Below are positions 1 through 8,873 of a stretch of 64,000 nucleotides of DNA, one piece after another; positions within the stretch are counted from its first letter, which is position 1, and each line of letters begins with the position of its first letter. The DNA is from DASUPK01 sp963804595 (GTDB taxonomy: Bacteria > Actinomycetota > Thermoleophilia > Solirubrobacterales > 70-9), in NCBI GenBank assembly GCA_963804595.1, contig CAWDQZ010000003.1, positions 310,001-374,000 of the forward strand. Direction: 5' to 3'. Under the pieces are notes generated by a model. It was not told where the DNA came from, searched no databases, and saw only the letters and a list, made by a program, of their open reading frames with translations. The translations under genes were made by a program, and so were the position numbers.

Positions 1-1323
1 CTTGACCTCCCCCTTCGGGGTGAAGACGAAGACCTCGTCCTCGAAGAGGTCGACCTTGAGGGCCTCGAGGAAGGCCTGCGGCCCCTGGTGCTGCTCGTTC
101 TCGAGCAGCTGGCGCAGCCACGTCATCTTCTCCTTGCTCGGGTCGCCCGAGGAGGCGCCCTCCTTGTAGATCACGTGGGCGGCGATCCCGTACTCCGCCA
201 GCTCGTGCATCTCGGGTGTGCGGATCTGGATCTCGAGCGGGCGGCCCTCCGGGCCGATCACCGTGGTGTGGAGCGCCTGGTAGGCGTTCGCCTTGGGCAT
301 CGCTACGAAGTCCTTGAAGCGGCCGGGGAGCGGCTTCCAGAGCGAGTGGACGATTCCTACCGCCCCGTAGCAGTCCTTGACGGAGCCGACGAGGACGCGC
401 ATCGCGGTGAGGTCGAAGATCTCGTTGAACTCGCGGCCCTTGCGGGTCATCTTCGTGTAGATCGAGTAGAAGTGCTTGGCGCGGCCTGAGATCTCGGCCT
501 CGATTCCGACCTTCGCCAGCTCCTTCGCGAGGAACTCACCGGCCTCATCGACGTAGCGCTCGCGCTCGGCGCGCTGCTGGGCGACGAGCTCCTTGATCTC
601 GTCGTACTTGCGCGGATGGAGCGTGGCGAAGGCGAGGTCCTCGAGCTCCCACTTGATCGCGTGGATCCCGAGCCGGTGCGCCAGCGGAGCGAAGATCTCG
701 AGCGTCTCGCGGGCCTTCTCCTGCTGCTTCTGCTTGGGCAGCGCACCGATCGTGCGCATGTTGTGGAGGCGGTCGGCCAGCTTGATCAGGATCACCCTGA
801 CGTCGGTGGCCATCGCCACCATCATCTTCCGGTAGTTCTCGGCCTGGCGCTCGTCGCGGCTCTTGAAGGTGATCCCGGTGAGCTTGGTGACGCCGTCGAC
901 CAGCTGGGCGACCTCATCGCCGAAGTCCTCCCGAACCTGCTCGAGGCTGGCGCTCGTGTCCTCGACCGTGTCGTGGAGCAGCGCGGCGCAGAGCGTGGCG
1001 GTGTCGAGTCGCATCCCGGCGCAGATGCGGCCCACTCCAAGCGGGTGGGTGATGAAGTCCTCACCCGACTTGCGCTCCTGGCCCGCGTGGCTCTCGCAGG
1101 CGAACGCGAAGGCCCGCTCGATCTCCTGGCGGTCGATCGGCTCGGCGAGGTCAGACTTGTGCTCCTCGATGACCGCGAAGAGGTCACCGAGCAGAGCCCG
1201 CTGGTCCGCGGTCAGCTCGCGAGTGATCGCGTCGGCGCGAGGGGTCCGTGACTTCTCCTGAGGCTCGCCGACCCGGGTGTGCCCGACCCGCTCGACGGCG
1301 CGCAGCTCGACGCCATCCGGCAG
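1..1323 (-). CDS. relA: RelA/SpoT bifunctional (p)ppGpp synthetase/hydrolase, 3' end outside window
   Basis: Makes and degrades the stringent-response alarmone (p)ppGpp in the cytoplasm. The minus strand reads as a continuous RelA/SpoT protein. It has an HD hydrolase domain with LLHDTVEDT and IKLADRLHNMRT, then a synthetase domain with the GRAKHFYSIYTKM loop and EYGIAAHVIYKEG. The frame runs off the window inside the TGS domain (DEVFVFTPKGEVK). About 440 N-terminal residues are present, so the ACT domain lies outside. Start is unresolved: between the recJ stop and the HD domain the frame has no ATG, GTG or TTG. The nearest candidates are CTG at 1321-1323, or GTG at 1491 well inside recJ. Family assignment is certain; the 5' end is not. 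Confidence 0.93.
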   Translation of the reverse strand, partial: MPDGVELRAVERVGHTRVGEPQEKSRTPRADAITRELTADQRALLGDLFAVIEEHKSDLAEPIDRQEIERAFAFACESHAGQERKSGEDFITHPLGVGRICAGMRLDTATLCAALLHDTVEDTSASLEQVREDFGDEVAQLVDGVTKLTGITFKSRDERQAENYRKMMVAMATDVRVILIKLADRLHNMRTIGALPKQKQQEKARETLEIFAPLAHRLGIHAIKWELEDLAFATLHPRKYDEIKELVAQQRAERERYVDEAGEFLAKELAKVGIEAEISGRAKHFYSIYTKMTRKGREFNEIFDLTAMRVLVGSVKDCYGAVGIVHSLWKPLPGRFKDFVAMPKANAYQALHTTVIGPEGRPLEIQIRTPEMHELAEYGIAAHVIYKEGASSGDPSKEKMTWLRQLLENEQHQGPQAFLEALKVDLFEDEVFVFTPKGEVK

Positions 1324-1346
1324 GTCGCCGTCCCTCGTGGTGCTTG

Positions 1347-4025
1347 CTACGTCGGTTGTGCCTTGCTTCGGAGGAATCGGATGGCCTCCTGGTGTCTGGC
1401 GACGCAGTCCGCGTAGGCCCGCGATCGCCCCAAATCCGTCCTCTCCGAGGATAAGACCCGCAACGCGGAACCGGCGCCATCCGGCAGCCACTCGCAGAGA
1501 TTGAGCTCGCCGAGGACGCTGACGCAGCGGGCGGCCAGCTCGGGCGTCCGCGGATACGCGGAGCCGCCGGCGAGCAGTGAACGCAGGTCCGTCCCGGCTG
1601 CCTCTCCCCCACTCGCGGCGAGGCCGCGCCAGGTGTCGCGGATCGCGGCCCGCAGGTTCCACTCCAAATCCAAGAGGCGCTCGGTGAAATCGGCCTCGGC
1701 GGGACCCCAGGCGAGGTGGAGATAGGACGCGGGGCCCCCGCCGATCGCCGTGGGCCGAGCGGCGACCCGGGCCAGGCTCTCCAGGGCCTCGCTCGGGGGC
1801 GGATCGATCAGGACGACATGGCGGTAGGCGAGCGCTGCCCTAGGTCGGAGCGCGAGGGCCGTCCAGTCGGCGAGCACGAGACCGGTGGCCGGCGCGGCAG
1901 CTAGGGCCGCGTCCAACCCGGCCGAGCCGCAACGGCAGCAGACGATCCGCGGGAGCGCTGCGCCGAATCGGCGCGGATCCGCCGCTTCGGAGGCGAGGCG
2001 CGCGCGCCGCGCGGCGTCGGCGCAGACCGCGAGCAGCGGCTCCCCGCTCGAGATCAGCTCCGCGAGCGAGGCGATCGCTGCGCCGCCTCTGCGATCGACC
2101 GTCTCGCGCTGGGCGGATTCCGCCGCCCTGACGTCGAGCAGCCCACCGGGCCGGCCCTGGGCGATCCCGGCCAGCTCGCTCTCCACTCGCTCCCACCACT
2201 CGGCGTCAGGGCCGGGGCAGTGATCGCCGCAGCGGACCGGGCTCTCGTCCTCGGCCGTCGAGCCCGTGAGCGGGTAGAGCTCCCGCACCACCACCCTCGG
2301 TTGCTCGGCGCCGTTCCAGCGGTCGACCTCGAGCTCGATCGAGAGGTCGAGCGCCTGATCCTCACGCTTCGAGATCTCGCCGTTCATGCCGAAGGCGACG
2401 CCCAGCGCCCGGCCGGCCCCGCTCTCGAGCTGGAAGCGGGAGTGCTTGCCTTCCTCCCCCAGCGGGCGGACCTCGCGCAGCCGGCCCGAGGGGACCAGGA
2501 GCCGGGGGCCCGGGTTCCCCATGCCGAACGGGCCCAGGCTCTCGAGCTGACGCGCGAGATCCATCCCGATGCCGTCCCGGCCGACGCCGACGAGCGCGTC
2601 GAGCTGCTCCTTTCGCACCAGATCCGAGGCGTCGATCGCGTCGGCGGCCCGAGCGATGAACGCCTCCCGGAAGGCGTCGAGGTTCTCCACCTCGAGTTCG
2701 AGCCCGGCGGCGGCGCGGTGGCCACCGTAACGGGTGAGGTGAGCGTCGCAGGCGCCGAGCGCAGCGATGAGGTCGAAGCCGGGGATGCTCCGGGCGGAGC
2801 CCTTCGCGGTCGCGCCATCGACCGAGAGCAGGATCGTGGGCCGGTAGTGACGTTCCACCATTCGCGACGCCGCGATTCCGACTACCCCCGGGTGCCAGCC
2901 CTCACCCGCGAGCACCAGCGCCGGAGCATCGGCGAGCTCGGCTGGGAGCGCTGCTCGTGCCCGCTGCGCGCCCTCCACCGCCTTCTGCTCGGCCCAGCGA
3001 CGCTCGCCGTTGGCCCGGTCGAGCTCCTCGGCGATCTGGGCGGCACGGTCGGCGTCCTGGGTCAGCATCAGCTCGACCCCGGCGTCGGCTCGATACAGCC
3101 GGCCCGCGGCGTTGATTCGCGGAGCGAGGCGGAAGCCGAGCGCTCCCGAATCAATCGCCTCCGGGTCGACCCTCGCCGCAGCCATCAGCGCCCGCAGGCC
3201 GACCCGCGGGCTGTCGCGGAGCACGCGGAGACCCTCGCGGACCAGGCGGCGGTTCTCGCCCACGAGGGGAACCATGTCCGCGACGGTCGCGAGCGCGACC
3301 AGGTCGAGGTCTCGGACCCGCACATCACGGGTCGCGCTGTCGCGCGCCCTCGCATCACGGCGCCCACCGACGGTCTCGACCGCGCCCTGGCCCGCGGCGT
3401 CGCAGAGGGCGATGGCGAGCTTGTGCGCGACGCCGGCGGCGCAGAGTCCCTCGAAGGGGTACTCCGAGACGATCGGGTGGACGATCGGGCACTCGGGGAG
3501 CTCGTCGCCGGGAAGGTGGTGGTCGGTGACCACGACCTCCATGCCGGCGGCGCGGGCGGCGGCGACCTCCTCCACCGAGCCGATCCCGCAGTCCACCGTG
3601 ATGACCAGATCGGTGCCACGTCGCTTCAGCTTCTCGACCGTGCCCATCGTCAGGCCGTAGCCGTCGGCGAGCCGGTCGGGGATCAACCAGTCGCACTCCG
3701 CGCCGAGCGAGCGGAGCGTCGAGACGAGGATCGCCGTCGAGGAAACCCCGTCGACGTCGTAGTCACCGTGGACGGTGATGCGGCCGGCGCGGTGGACGAC
3801 CGAGAGGATCCGGTCGCAGACCTCAACCATGCCGTCGAACTCGAGCGGGTCGTGCTCCTCGCGCGCCTCGAGGAAGCGGCGGGCCGCATCCACGGTCCGG
3901 TAGCCGCGGCGGACCAGCGTGATCGCGACCGGCTCCGCGAGGGAGAGCTCGGCGGTCAGCCGGCGCACCTCCCCGTAGTCGTAGGGATCAGCGTGGAAGG
4001 CCCGCGCTGGCTCTGTCGAGGCCAT
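1347..4025 (-). CDS. recJ: Single-stranded-DNA-specific 5'-3' exonuclease RecJ with long C-terminal extension
   Basis: DHH-family nuclease that degrades single-stranded DNA 5' to 3' in recombination and repair. The metal-binding motifs are in order: HGDYDVDG near residue 87, VITVDCG near 140 and VTDHHLPGDE near 165. The DHHA1 part follows, with HPGVVGIAASRMVE and a GGHRAAAGLE motif near residue 430, then an OB-like segment. The protein has 892 residues against about 570-580 for the E. coli enzyme. The extra C-terminal region of about 300 residues carries no motif I recognise. It overlaps or abuts relA downstream. The start at 4025 gives the expected N-terminus. Confidence 0.95.
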   Translation of the reverse strand: MASTEPARAFHADPYDYGEVRRLTAELSLAEPVAITLVRRGYRTVDAARRFLEAREEHDPLEFDGMVEVCDRILSVVHRAGRITVHGDYDVDGVSSTAILVSTLRSLGAECDWLIPDRLADGYGLTMGTVEKLKRRGTDLVITVDCGIGSVEEVAAARAAGMEVVVTDHHLPGDELPECPIVHPIVSEYPFEGLCAAGVAHKLAIALCDAAGQGAVETVGGRRDARARDSATRDVRVRDLDLVALATVADMVPLVGENRRLVREGLRVLRDSPRVGLRALMAAARVDPEAIDSGALGFRLAPRINAAGRLYRADAGVELMLTQDADRAAQIAEELDRANGERRWAEQKAVEGAQRARAALPAELADAPALVLAGEGWHPGVVGIAASRMVERHYRPTILLSVDGATAKGSARSIPGFDLIAALGACDAHLTRYGGHRAAAGLELEVENLDAFREAFIARAADAIDASDLVRKEQLDALVGVGRDGIGMDLARQLESLGPFGMGNPGPRLLVPSGRLREVRPLGEEGKHSRFQLESGAGRALGVAFGMNGEISKREDQALDLSIELEVDRWNGAEQPRVVVRELYPLTGSTAEDESPVRCGDHCPGPDAEWWERVESELAGIAQGRPGGLLDVRAAESAQRETVDRRGGAAIASLAELISSGEPLLAVCADAARRARLASEAADPRRFGAALPRIVCCRCGSAGLDAALAAAPATGLVLADWTALALRPRAALAYRHVVLIDPPPSEALESLARVAARPTAIGGGPASYLHLAWGPAEADFTERLLDLEWNLRAAIRDTWRGLAASGGEAAGTDLRSLLAGGSAYPRTPELAARCVSVLGELNLCEWLPDGAGSALRVLSSERTDLGRSRAYADCVARHQEAIRFLRSKAQPT

Positions 4026-4034
4026 CCCGCCAAC

Positions 4035-4898
4035 CTAGGTTCGGCCCCAGACGGAACGACCACGGAGGAGGACCCCGATCGTCGCCGCGACTGCCGCGTG
4101 GTCGGTCTCAATCCGCCGCCAGGTGAACCGGACCACATCGAAGCCGAGCACCTTCAGACGAGCGTCGCGGGAGCGATCCTGCTCGTAGGCGAAGTGCGTG
4201 CCGTGCGACTGCCAGCCGTCGACCTCGATGATCAGGCGCTCGGCTCGCCAGAGGAAGTCCACGACGAATCGGTCGATCCGAACGTTGACCTCCGGCTGGG
4301 GCAGGCGGTGACGGCGGAGCAGGCCGAGAAACCGCGTCTCGAGCTCGCTCCGGGTGTGATCCGCCTCCGCCCTTTCCCCGATCGGCAGTCGCAGGAACTC
4401 GGCCTCCCGCAGCGCCGCGGCGTAGATCTGTCCCGGGAAGCAGCGGCGAAGATCCGCGAGCGTGCGCGCCGCGGTGGTGACGGGGATGCCGTGGTGGACT
4501 GTGGAATCCGCTCGGGAAAGAGCGGATGACCGATGCAGCCGAATCCCGCGCCGGCTCTTCCCTTCTCGCGGGACGGTTACGTGAGAGGGCTCGGCCCTGC
4601 CCCGAGGTTCCCGAAGCATGCGCCAGAGCCGGGCCGCACTCGTATGGCTGAGAACTGCTCCACCGCCGTACGCAAGAACAGCAGCCATCCATCGGCCTTC
4701 ATTGCTCAAACCGGGATGGCCAACGGCGTAGACACCGCGATGGATGCGGTGGAGGCGGCCGGCCGCAGCACGGTCGCTGATGGCGCTCGGCGATAGACCG
4801 GCGCCGTGCAACTGCTGGACCGAGACCACACCATGCTGCCGCCCGGCGAGGCGGGCGATTGCGACGTCTCGTCGCCGGCCGGGAAGTTCCTCCGGCAT
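4035..4898 (-). CDS. AbiEi-like antitoxin-domain / DUF559 endonuclease-fold protein
   Basis: 287 residues in two parts. Residues 1-100 look like the AbiEi type IV antitoxin N-terminal winged helix (HGVVSVQQL, HRIHRGVYAVGHP, LSHTSAARLW). The C-terminal 100 residues resemble DUF559, a Vsr-like PD-(D/E)xK nuclease fold, with VVDFLWRAERLIIEVDG followed by DRSRDARLKVLGFDVVRFTW. Such fusions occur as orphan genes in many actinobacteria. No AbiEii nucleotidyltransferase partner lies beside it, so a classical toxin-antitoxin role is not supported. It sits directly upstream of recJ (9-base gap), which fits a DNA-related function but does not prove one. Confidence 0.8.
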   Translation of the reverse strand: MPEELPGRRRDVAIARLAGRQHGVVSVQQLHGAGLSPSAISDRAAAGRLHRIHRGVYAVGHPGLSNEGRWMAAVLAYGGGAVLSHTSAARLWRMLREPRGRAEPSHVTVPREGKSRRGIRLHRSSALSRADSTVHHGIPVTTAARTLADLRRCFPGQIYAAALREAEFLRLPIGERAEADHTRSELETRFLGLLRRHRLPQPEVNVRIDRFVVDFLWRAERLIIEVDGWQSHGTHFAYEQDRSRDARLKVLGFDVVRFTWRRIETDHAAVAATIGVLLRGRSVWGRT

Positions 4899-4988
4899 AT
4901 TCGGAACAAGTTCCCGGGGCGACCGATCTCGCCCCTTCGGTGCCGGTTTTCGCCTCGCGGGCCGACGGCGCGGGCCGTGACCCGCTGC

Positions 4989-5261
4989 CTAGATGTGCTC
5001 CGCCTCGACGCCGGAGCGGACGCCGATCGCGTAGATGATCGCCAGCCCGATCAGGGCGCCCGGGACGGCGTACAGCGCGGTCGCGAGGTCCGTCTCGCCT
5101 ATGCCCCAGCCGAGCGCGAACTGGAACGCCGCGCCGCTCACCAGCGCGCCGGCGGCGGCGGCGATGAAGGCGCCGACGATCCCGCCCCAGAAGCGATCGG
5201 GCACGAAGACCGTGAAGTGCCAGAGCGCGACTCCCATCGTGAACCAGACAAGTGCGGCCAT
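4989..5261 (-). CDS. Small integral membrane protein, function unknown
   Basis: 90 residues with three hydrophobic segments (about 3-22, 26-50 and 62-82), rich in Gly and Ala, with almost no charged residues until the acidic tail. It overlaps the secF stop by one base (ATG at 5259-5261), so translational coupling to secDF is likely. I do not recognise a family. The pattern resembles small transglycosylase-associated or GlsB-type membrane proteins, but no diagnostic motif is visible. Confidence 0.65.
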   Translation of the reverse strand: MAALVWFTMGVALWHFTVFVPDRFWGGIVGAFIAAAAGALVSGAAFQFALGWGIGETDLATALYAVPGALIGLAIIYAIGVRSGVEAEHI

Positions 5262-6445
5262 CAGCGGTTTCTCCCGTGCTTCTTGCGTCTCTTGCGGCCA
5301 CCGGACTGCTGTTCGCGCACGCGCCGCAGCGCGGCGGCGCTCGCCTCGCTGAGCTCCGGGCGGTCGCGCTGAGGCGCTTCCGTACCGTTCCCGCCGTCAT
5401 CGCCGATGCCGTCGCCGCTGGGCTCGCCGTCGCCGCTCGCCGGGCCCTCGCCACCGTCACGCCCGCCGTCCCGCGGCGCAGCCACCGGGGCCGGCGGCTC
5501 GGCCGGCTCGGGCGTTGGCGGTGGCGCCACCGGCTCGGGCGGCTCCGGAACGACCCCGGGCACCTGCGAGCGGCTGGGAGCCGGAGCGGCAGGCACCGGC
5601 GTCTCCGCTTGGATGGGCTCCTCGGGACCGCCCTCGGTCCGCGCGACGACGTTGTCCTCGGGGAATGCCGGGACGCGGCCCAGCTGCTCCTCGATGCGCT
5701 CGCGCCTGCGTCGATAGGCCGGCTCGCGCTCCTTCCAGTGGGTGAGCACGGGTGACGCGATGAAGATCGACGAGTACGTACCGGAGAGCAGCCCGATCAT
5801 CATCGCGAAGGCGAAGTCCTGCAGGGTCGCGCCGCCGAAGATGTAGAGCACCGTCACCAGGAAGACGCTCGACAGACCCGTGATCAGGGACCGGGTGAGC
5901 ACTTCGCTCATGGAGCGGTTGACGATCTGGGAGAAGGTCGCGCGCGGCAGCCGCGGCACGTTCTCGCGGATTCGGTCGAAGACGATGACCGTGTCGTAGA
6001 GCGAGTAACCAAGGATGGTGAGGAACGCGGCGACGGTACCGCTGGTCACCTCCCTCCCCGTCAGCGAGTACACGCCCCCCGTGATCAGGATGTCGTGGAT
6101 CACGGCGATGATCACCGGCACCGCGTACTTCGGCTCGAACCGGAACGCGACGTAGCCGCAGATCACCAGCAGCGAGAAGATGATCGCGTAGATCGCGCTC
6201 TTGGCGACCTGGGTCCCGAACGTCGGCCCCACCGTGGTCGCGTTGAAGCCGTTGGGCACGATGCCGTACTGGGACTGCAGGGCGGGCTGGAGCCCGCGGA
6301 TCTCCTGCGGGCTCGCCTTCGAGTCGATGTCGAAGACGTTCGTGCCAAGTTGGTTGTTGGTCGCCTTCGTGATCTCGGCGTCCTTGACGCCGGCGTTCTC
6401 GACGGTAGTGCGAACGGCGTCCACGGTCGCCGGCTTCGTGCAGCC
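5261..6445 (-). CDS. secF: SecF portion of a SecD-SecF fusion (downstream frame)
   Basis: Auxiliary subunit of the Sec translocase that uses the proton-motive force to pull exported proteins out of SecY. In this frame the protein runs from CTKPATVDAVRTT through the SecF membrane core (AVIHDILITGGVYSL, LGYSLYDTVIVFDRIREN, NRSMSEVLTRSL). It ends in a Pro/Glu-rich, then Gly/Asp-rich disordered tail of about 120 residues with a basic end (GGRKRRKKHGRNR). The N-terminal transmembrane helix of SecF and the conserved DFKGGS segment are encoded in the preceding secD frame. Dropping one G from the run at 6444-6446 joins both frames into one protein of about 992 residues. Confidence 0.85.
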   Translation of the reverse strand, partial: GCTKPATVDAVRTTVENAGVKDAEITKATNNQLGTNVFDIDSKASPQEIRGLQPALQSQYGIVPNGFNATTVGPTFGTQVAKSAIYAIIFSLLVICGYVAFRFEPKYAVPVIIAVIHDILITGGVYSLTGREVTSGTVAAFLTILGYSLYDTVIVFDRIRENVPRLPRATFSQIVNRSMSEVLTRSLITGLSSVFLVTVLYIFGGATLQDFAFAMMIGLLSGTYSSIFIASPVLTHWKEREPAYRRRRERIEEQLGRVPAFPEDNVVARTEGGPEEPIQAETPVPAAPAPSRSQVPGVVPEPPEPVAPPPTPEPAEPPAPVAAPRDGGRDGGEGPASGDGEPSGDGIGDDGGNGTEAPQRDRPELSEASAAALRRVREQQSGGRKRRKKHGRNR

Positions 6446-6446
6446 C

Positions 6447-8240
6447 GACCGTGATCCGGCTGCCCCCCTTGAAGTCGATGCCGAAGTTGAGCTGCTTGGT
6501 CGCGAAGGCGAGCGCCCCGATGAGCAGGATGCAGCCGGAAAGGGTGAAGAAGTACTTGCTCGCGCGGCTGAAGTCGAAGTGCCAGCGGACGCGCTGCTCC
6601 GTGTGCGCCCCGAGCGCCGCCGGCGAGCGCATGAAACGCGCCCGGCCGAAGAGGCCGAGGAAGGCCTGCGTGAAGACGACCGCGGTGAACAGCGAGGCGA
6701 TCGTCCCGACACCCAACGTGAAGGCGAATCCCTTCACGTTCGCGGTGGCCAGTGCGAAGAGGATGAACGCCGTGATCAGCGTGATCACGTTCGCGTCGAT
6801 GATCGTCGCGATTCCCCGGCGATAGCCGGTGGAGATCGCGCTGAGCATCGATTTGCCCGATCTCGCCTCCTCCTTGATGCGCTCGAAGATGATGATGTTC
6901 GCGTCCGCCGCGACCCCGATCGTCAGGATCAACCCCGCGATCCCCGGGAGGGTCAGCGTGATCGGGATCAGCTTGATCAGGGCGAAGAAGAAGAGCCCGT
7001 AGATCGCCAGGCCGAGGACGGCGACGAACCCGAGGAAGCGGTAGTAGGCGAGCAGGAAGAGGCAGACGAAGATCAACCCGACGATCCCGGCCTTCAGCCC
7101 CTGGTTGAGGGCCTGCTGTCCCAGGGTCGCCGAGACCGTCTCGCTGGAGATCGGGTCGAGGGTGACCGGCAGCGCGCCGATCTGCAGGATCTGCGAGAGG
7201 TCCTGCGACTCGTTGAACGTGAGCCCGTTGATCTCGGCGCCGTTCGAGCCGTCGATGCCGTCGGGGTTCTCGACGAAGTTGACGATCGGCCGCGAGGTGA
7301 CCTGCCCGTCGAGCACGATCGCGAAGTGACCCGAGTAGGCGTCGGCCGCCTGAGAGTTGCCGGCAACACCAGGCGGTGCGTTCTGCAGCCCGCGCTGCGC
7401 GATCGCCCTGGTCACGTCCGAGAACTCCTGCCGACCCGTGCCGGTGAAGTTGAAGGTGACGATCGCCTGCCCGAAGCTGTCCGTGTTGGGCTTCGGGTCC
7501 GTGATGTCGGTCCCCGAAAGCGCCGGCCGGTCCCTGATCACGAACCAGTGCGCGGTTGGATCGTTGAAGTTGTCCGGGGCCGCCTGGCCGTTGGGCCCCT
7601 CCTCGACCACCAAGGTCCCCTGCGGGACGGTGATGATCTGGCTGTTCGGCGGCTGCTTCTGGCCGGGCAGCTGGGCGAAGAGGTCCTCCTGCACGAGCGA
7701 GGGGCCGGCGATGTAGGCATGGGTCTGCTTGTTGAAGAGGTAGTACTGAGGGCCCGTCGTCGTGCACTTGTTCTCGAAGCAGTTGGGCGTTTGCTTGGAG
7801 GCGAATTTCGCGGCGTCGTAGAGGCGGCTGAAGTAGGCCTCACCGTTCGGCACGTTCGTCTTCACCGGGTTCGGGATGACGTTGGGCTCCCAGTCGTAGA
7901 AGTAGAGCTGGGCCGTCTTCCCCACGTCCTGTTCCGCGCGCGAGGCGTTGCTCACGTCCGGGAGGCCGACCTGGATCTCGTCGGTCCCGATCCGCGAGAT
8001 CTCCGGCTCGGAGACGCCGAACGCGTCGGTCCGCTTGCGGATGATCTCGATCGCCCGGTCGATGTCCGATCCGTCGATCGTCGGGTTCTGTGGGGTCGGC
8101 CGCGCCTGGAAGACCAGCCGGGTGCCGCCGTTCAGGTCGAGTCCGAGTGTCGTCTTCTTGGTCGCGACGACGATCGCCGAGCCGACGATCAGGAGGCCCA
8201 CGAAAGCCAGGATGAAGAGGTTGCGACGGCGGTTGCTCAC
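6447..8240 (-). CDS. secD: SecD portion of a SecD-SecF fusion (upstream frame), includes SecF first helix
   Basis: SecD half of the SecDF export motor. It opens with a membrane anchor after MSNRRRNLF, then has the GLDLNGGTRLVFQ signature. A long extracytoplasmic P1 region follows, ending in FNESQDLSQILQIGALPV. Next come the six-helix RND-type core with GVAADANIIIFERIKEE and GYRRGIATIIDANV. Instead of stopping, the frame continues through a short linker into the SecF start (HFDFSRASKYFFTLSGC, FGIDFKGGSRITVG). It leaves the conserved sequence at a GGG run (6444-6446). Natural SecDF fusions are known, for example in Bacillus, so the fusion itself is credible. The frame break is probably a one-base artefact. 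Confidence 0.92.
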
Positions 8241-8338
8241 AGGTTTGAGATGCTCACGCTAGCGGTCTGCGGGGCTGTTTCAGCCCCTATTGCAACACAG
8301 CATGAGGCCGAGACATTCGGCGGTCGTCAAACGCAGGC

Positions 8339-8842
8339 CTACTCCGGCGTGAGTACCAGCAGCAGCCCGCCGTCGTCGTCGTACGCCGGGAACAGATCGG
8401 CGACCGCCTCCGTCGGCAGATCGCCCTCGGCGTTGACGGCGACCCGCTTTCCAAGCGAGCGAACTCCCCATTCCAGCGTGGTCTCGATGGGATCGGTCTC
8501 CCCGTTGGCATCGGTATCGGCCACCTCGCCTCCGTCCCCCCTGTCGATCCACTGGAGCCCGAGCACCTCGCGAACGGGACGCCCGATCACCTGCTCGTCC
8601 TTGAGTCCGGTGAGCTCGAACGCGCCCTTGCCCAGATCGAGCACGCGCGCCTGCTGGTCGAGGGTGAAGAAGGCCGCGCCGGGCGCCGGCATGTAGTCGT
8701 CGAGCAGCTCGAAGAGGAAGCCGAACCCGCACTTGGAGCAGCCCTTTGGGCGGCTCGAAAACCCGGCAGTGCGCTCCCCGCTCAGTTCCCTGTTCCCGCA
8801 GTTCGGGCAGATGAAGTACGGCACCTGCTCAAGGCTAGCCAA
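8339..8842 (-). CDS. Zinc-ribbon plus PAS-like domain protein
   Basis: 167 residues. The N-terminus has two CxxC pairs (CPNCG at 12-16 and CSKCG near residue 35), typical of a zinc ribbon. It is followed by a PAS-like segment (APGAAFFTLDQQARVLDLGKG, about residues 53-80; then ELTGLKDEQVIGRPVREVLGL). The last third holds an acidic stretch and a small beta-rich end. The layout suggests a small sensor or nucleic-acid-associated regulator, but no output domain is present. It lies between ruvB and secDF on the same strand, and I know of no experimentally studied member. Confidence 0.7.
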   Translation of the reverse strand: MASLEQVPYFICPNCGNRELSGERTAGFSSRPKGCSKCGFGFLFELLDDYMPAPGAAFFTLDQQARVLDLGKGAFELTGLKDEQVIGRPVREVLGLQWIDRGDGGEVADTDANGETDPIETTLEWGVRSLGKRVAVNAEGDLPTEAVADLFPAYDDDGGLLLVLTPE

Positions 8843-8873
8843 CCCGTGTTGGCTACTTGTTGCCTCCCGCCGC

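Noticed and set aside
2220..4529. 769-codon open frame on the plus strand
   Set aside because: Antisense to recJ and the AbiEi-like gene; no recognisable motif.
4035..4898. Complete type IV toxin-antitoxin locus
   Set aside because: No AbiEii-like nucleotidyltransferase gene is adjacent.
6201..8696. 831-codon open frame on the plus strand
   Set aside because: Antisense to secDF; low-complexity Asp/Arg/Glu composition without any domain.
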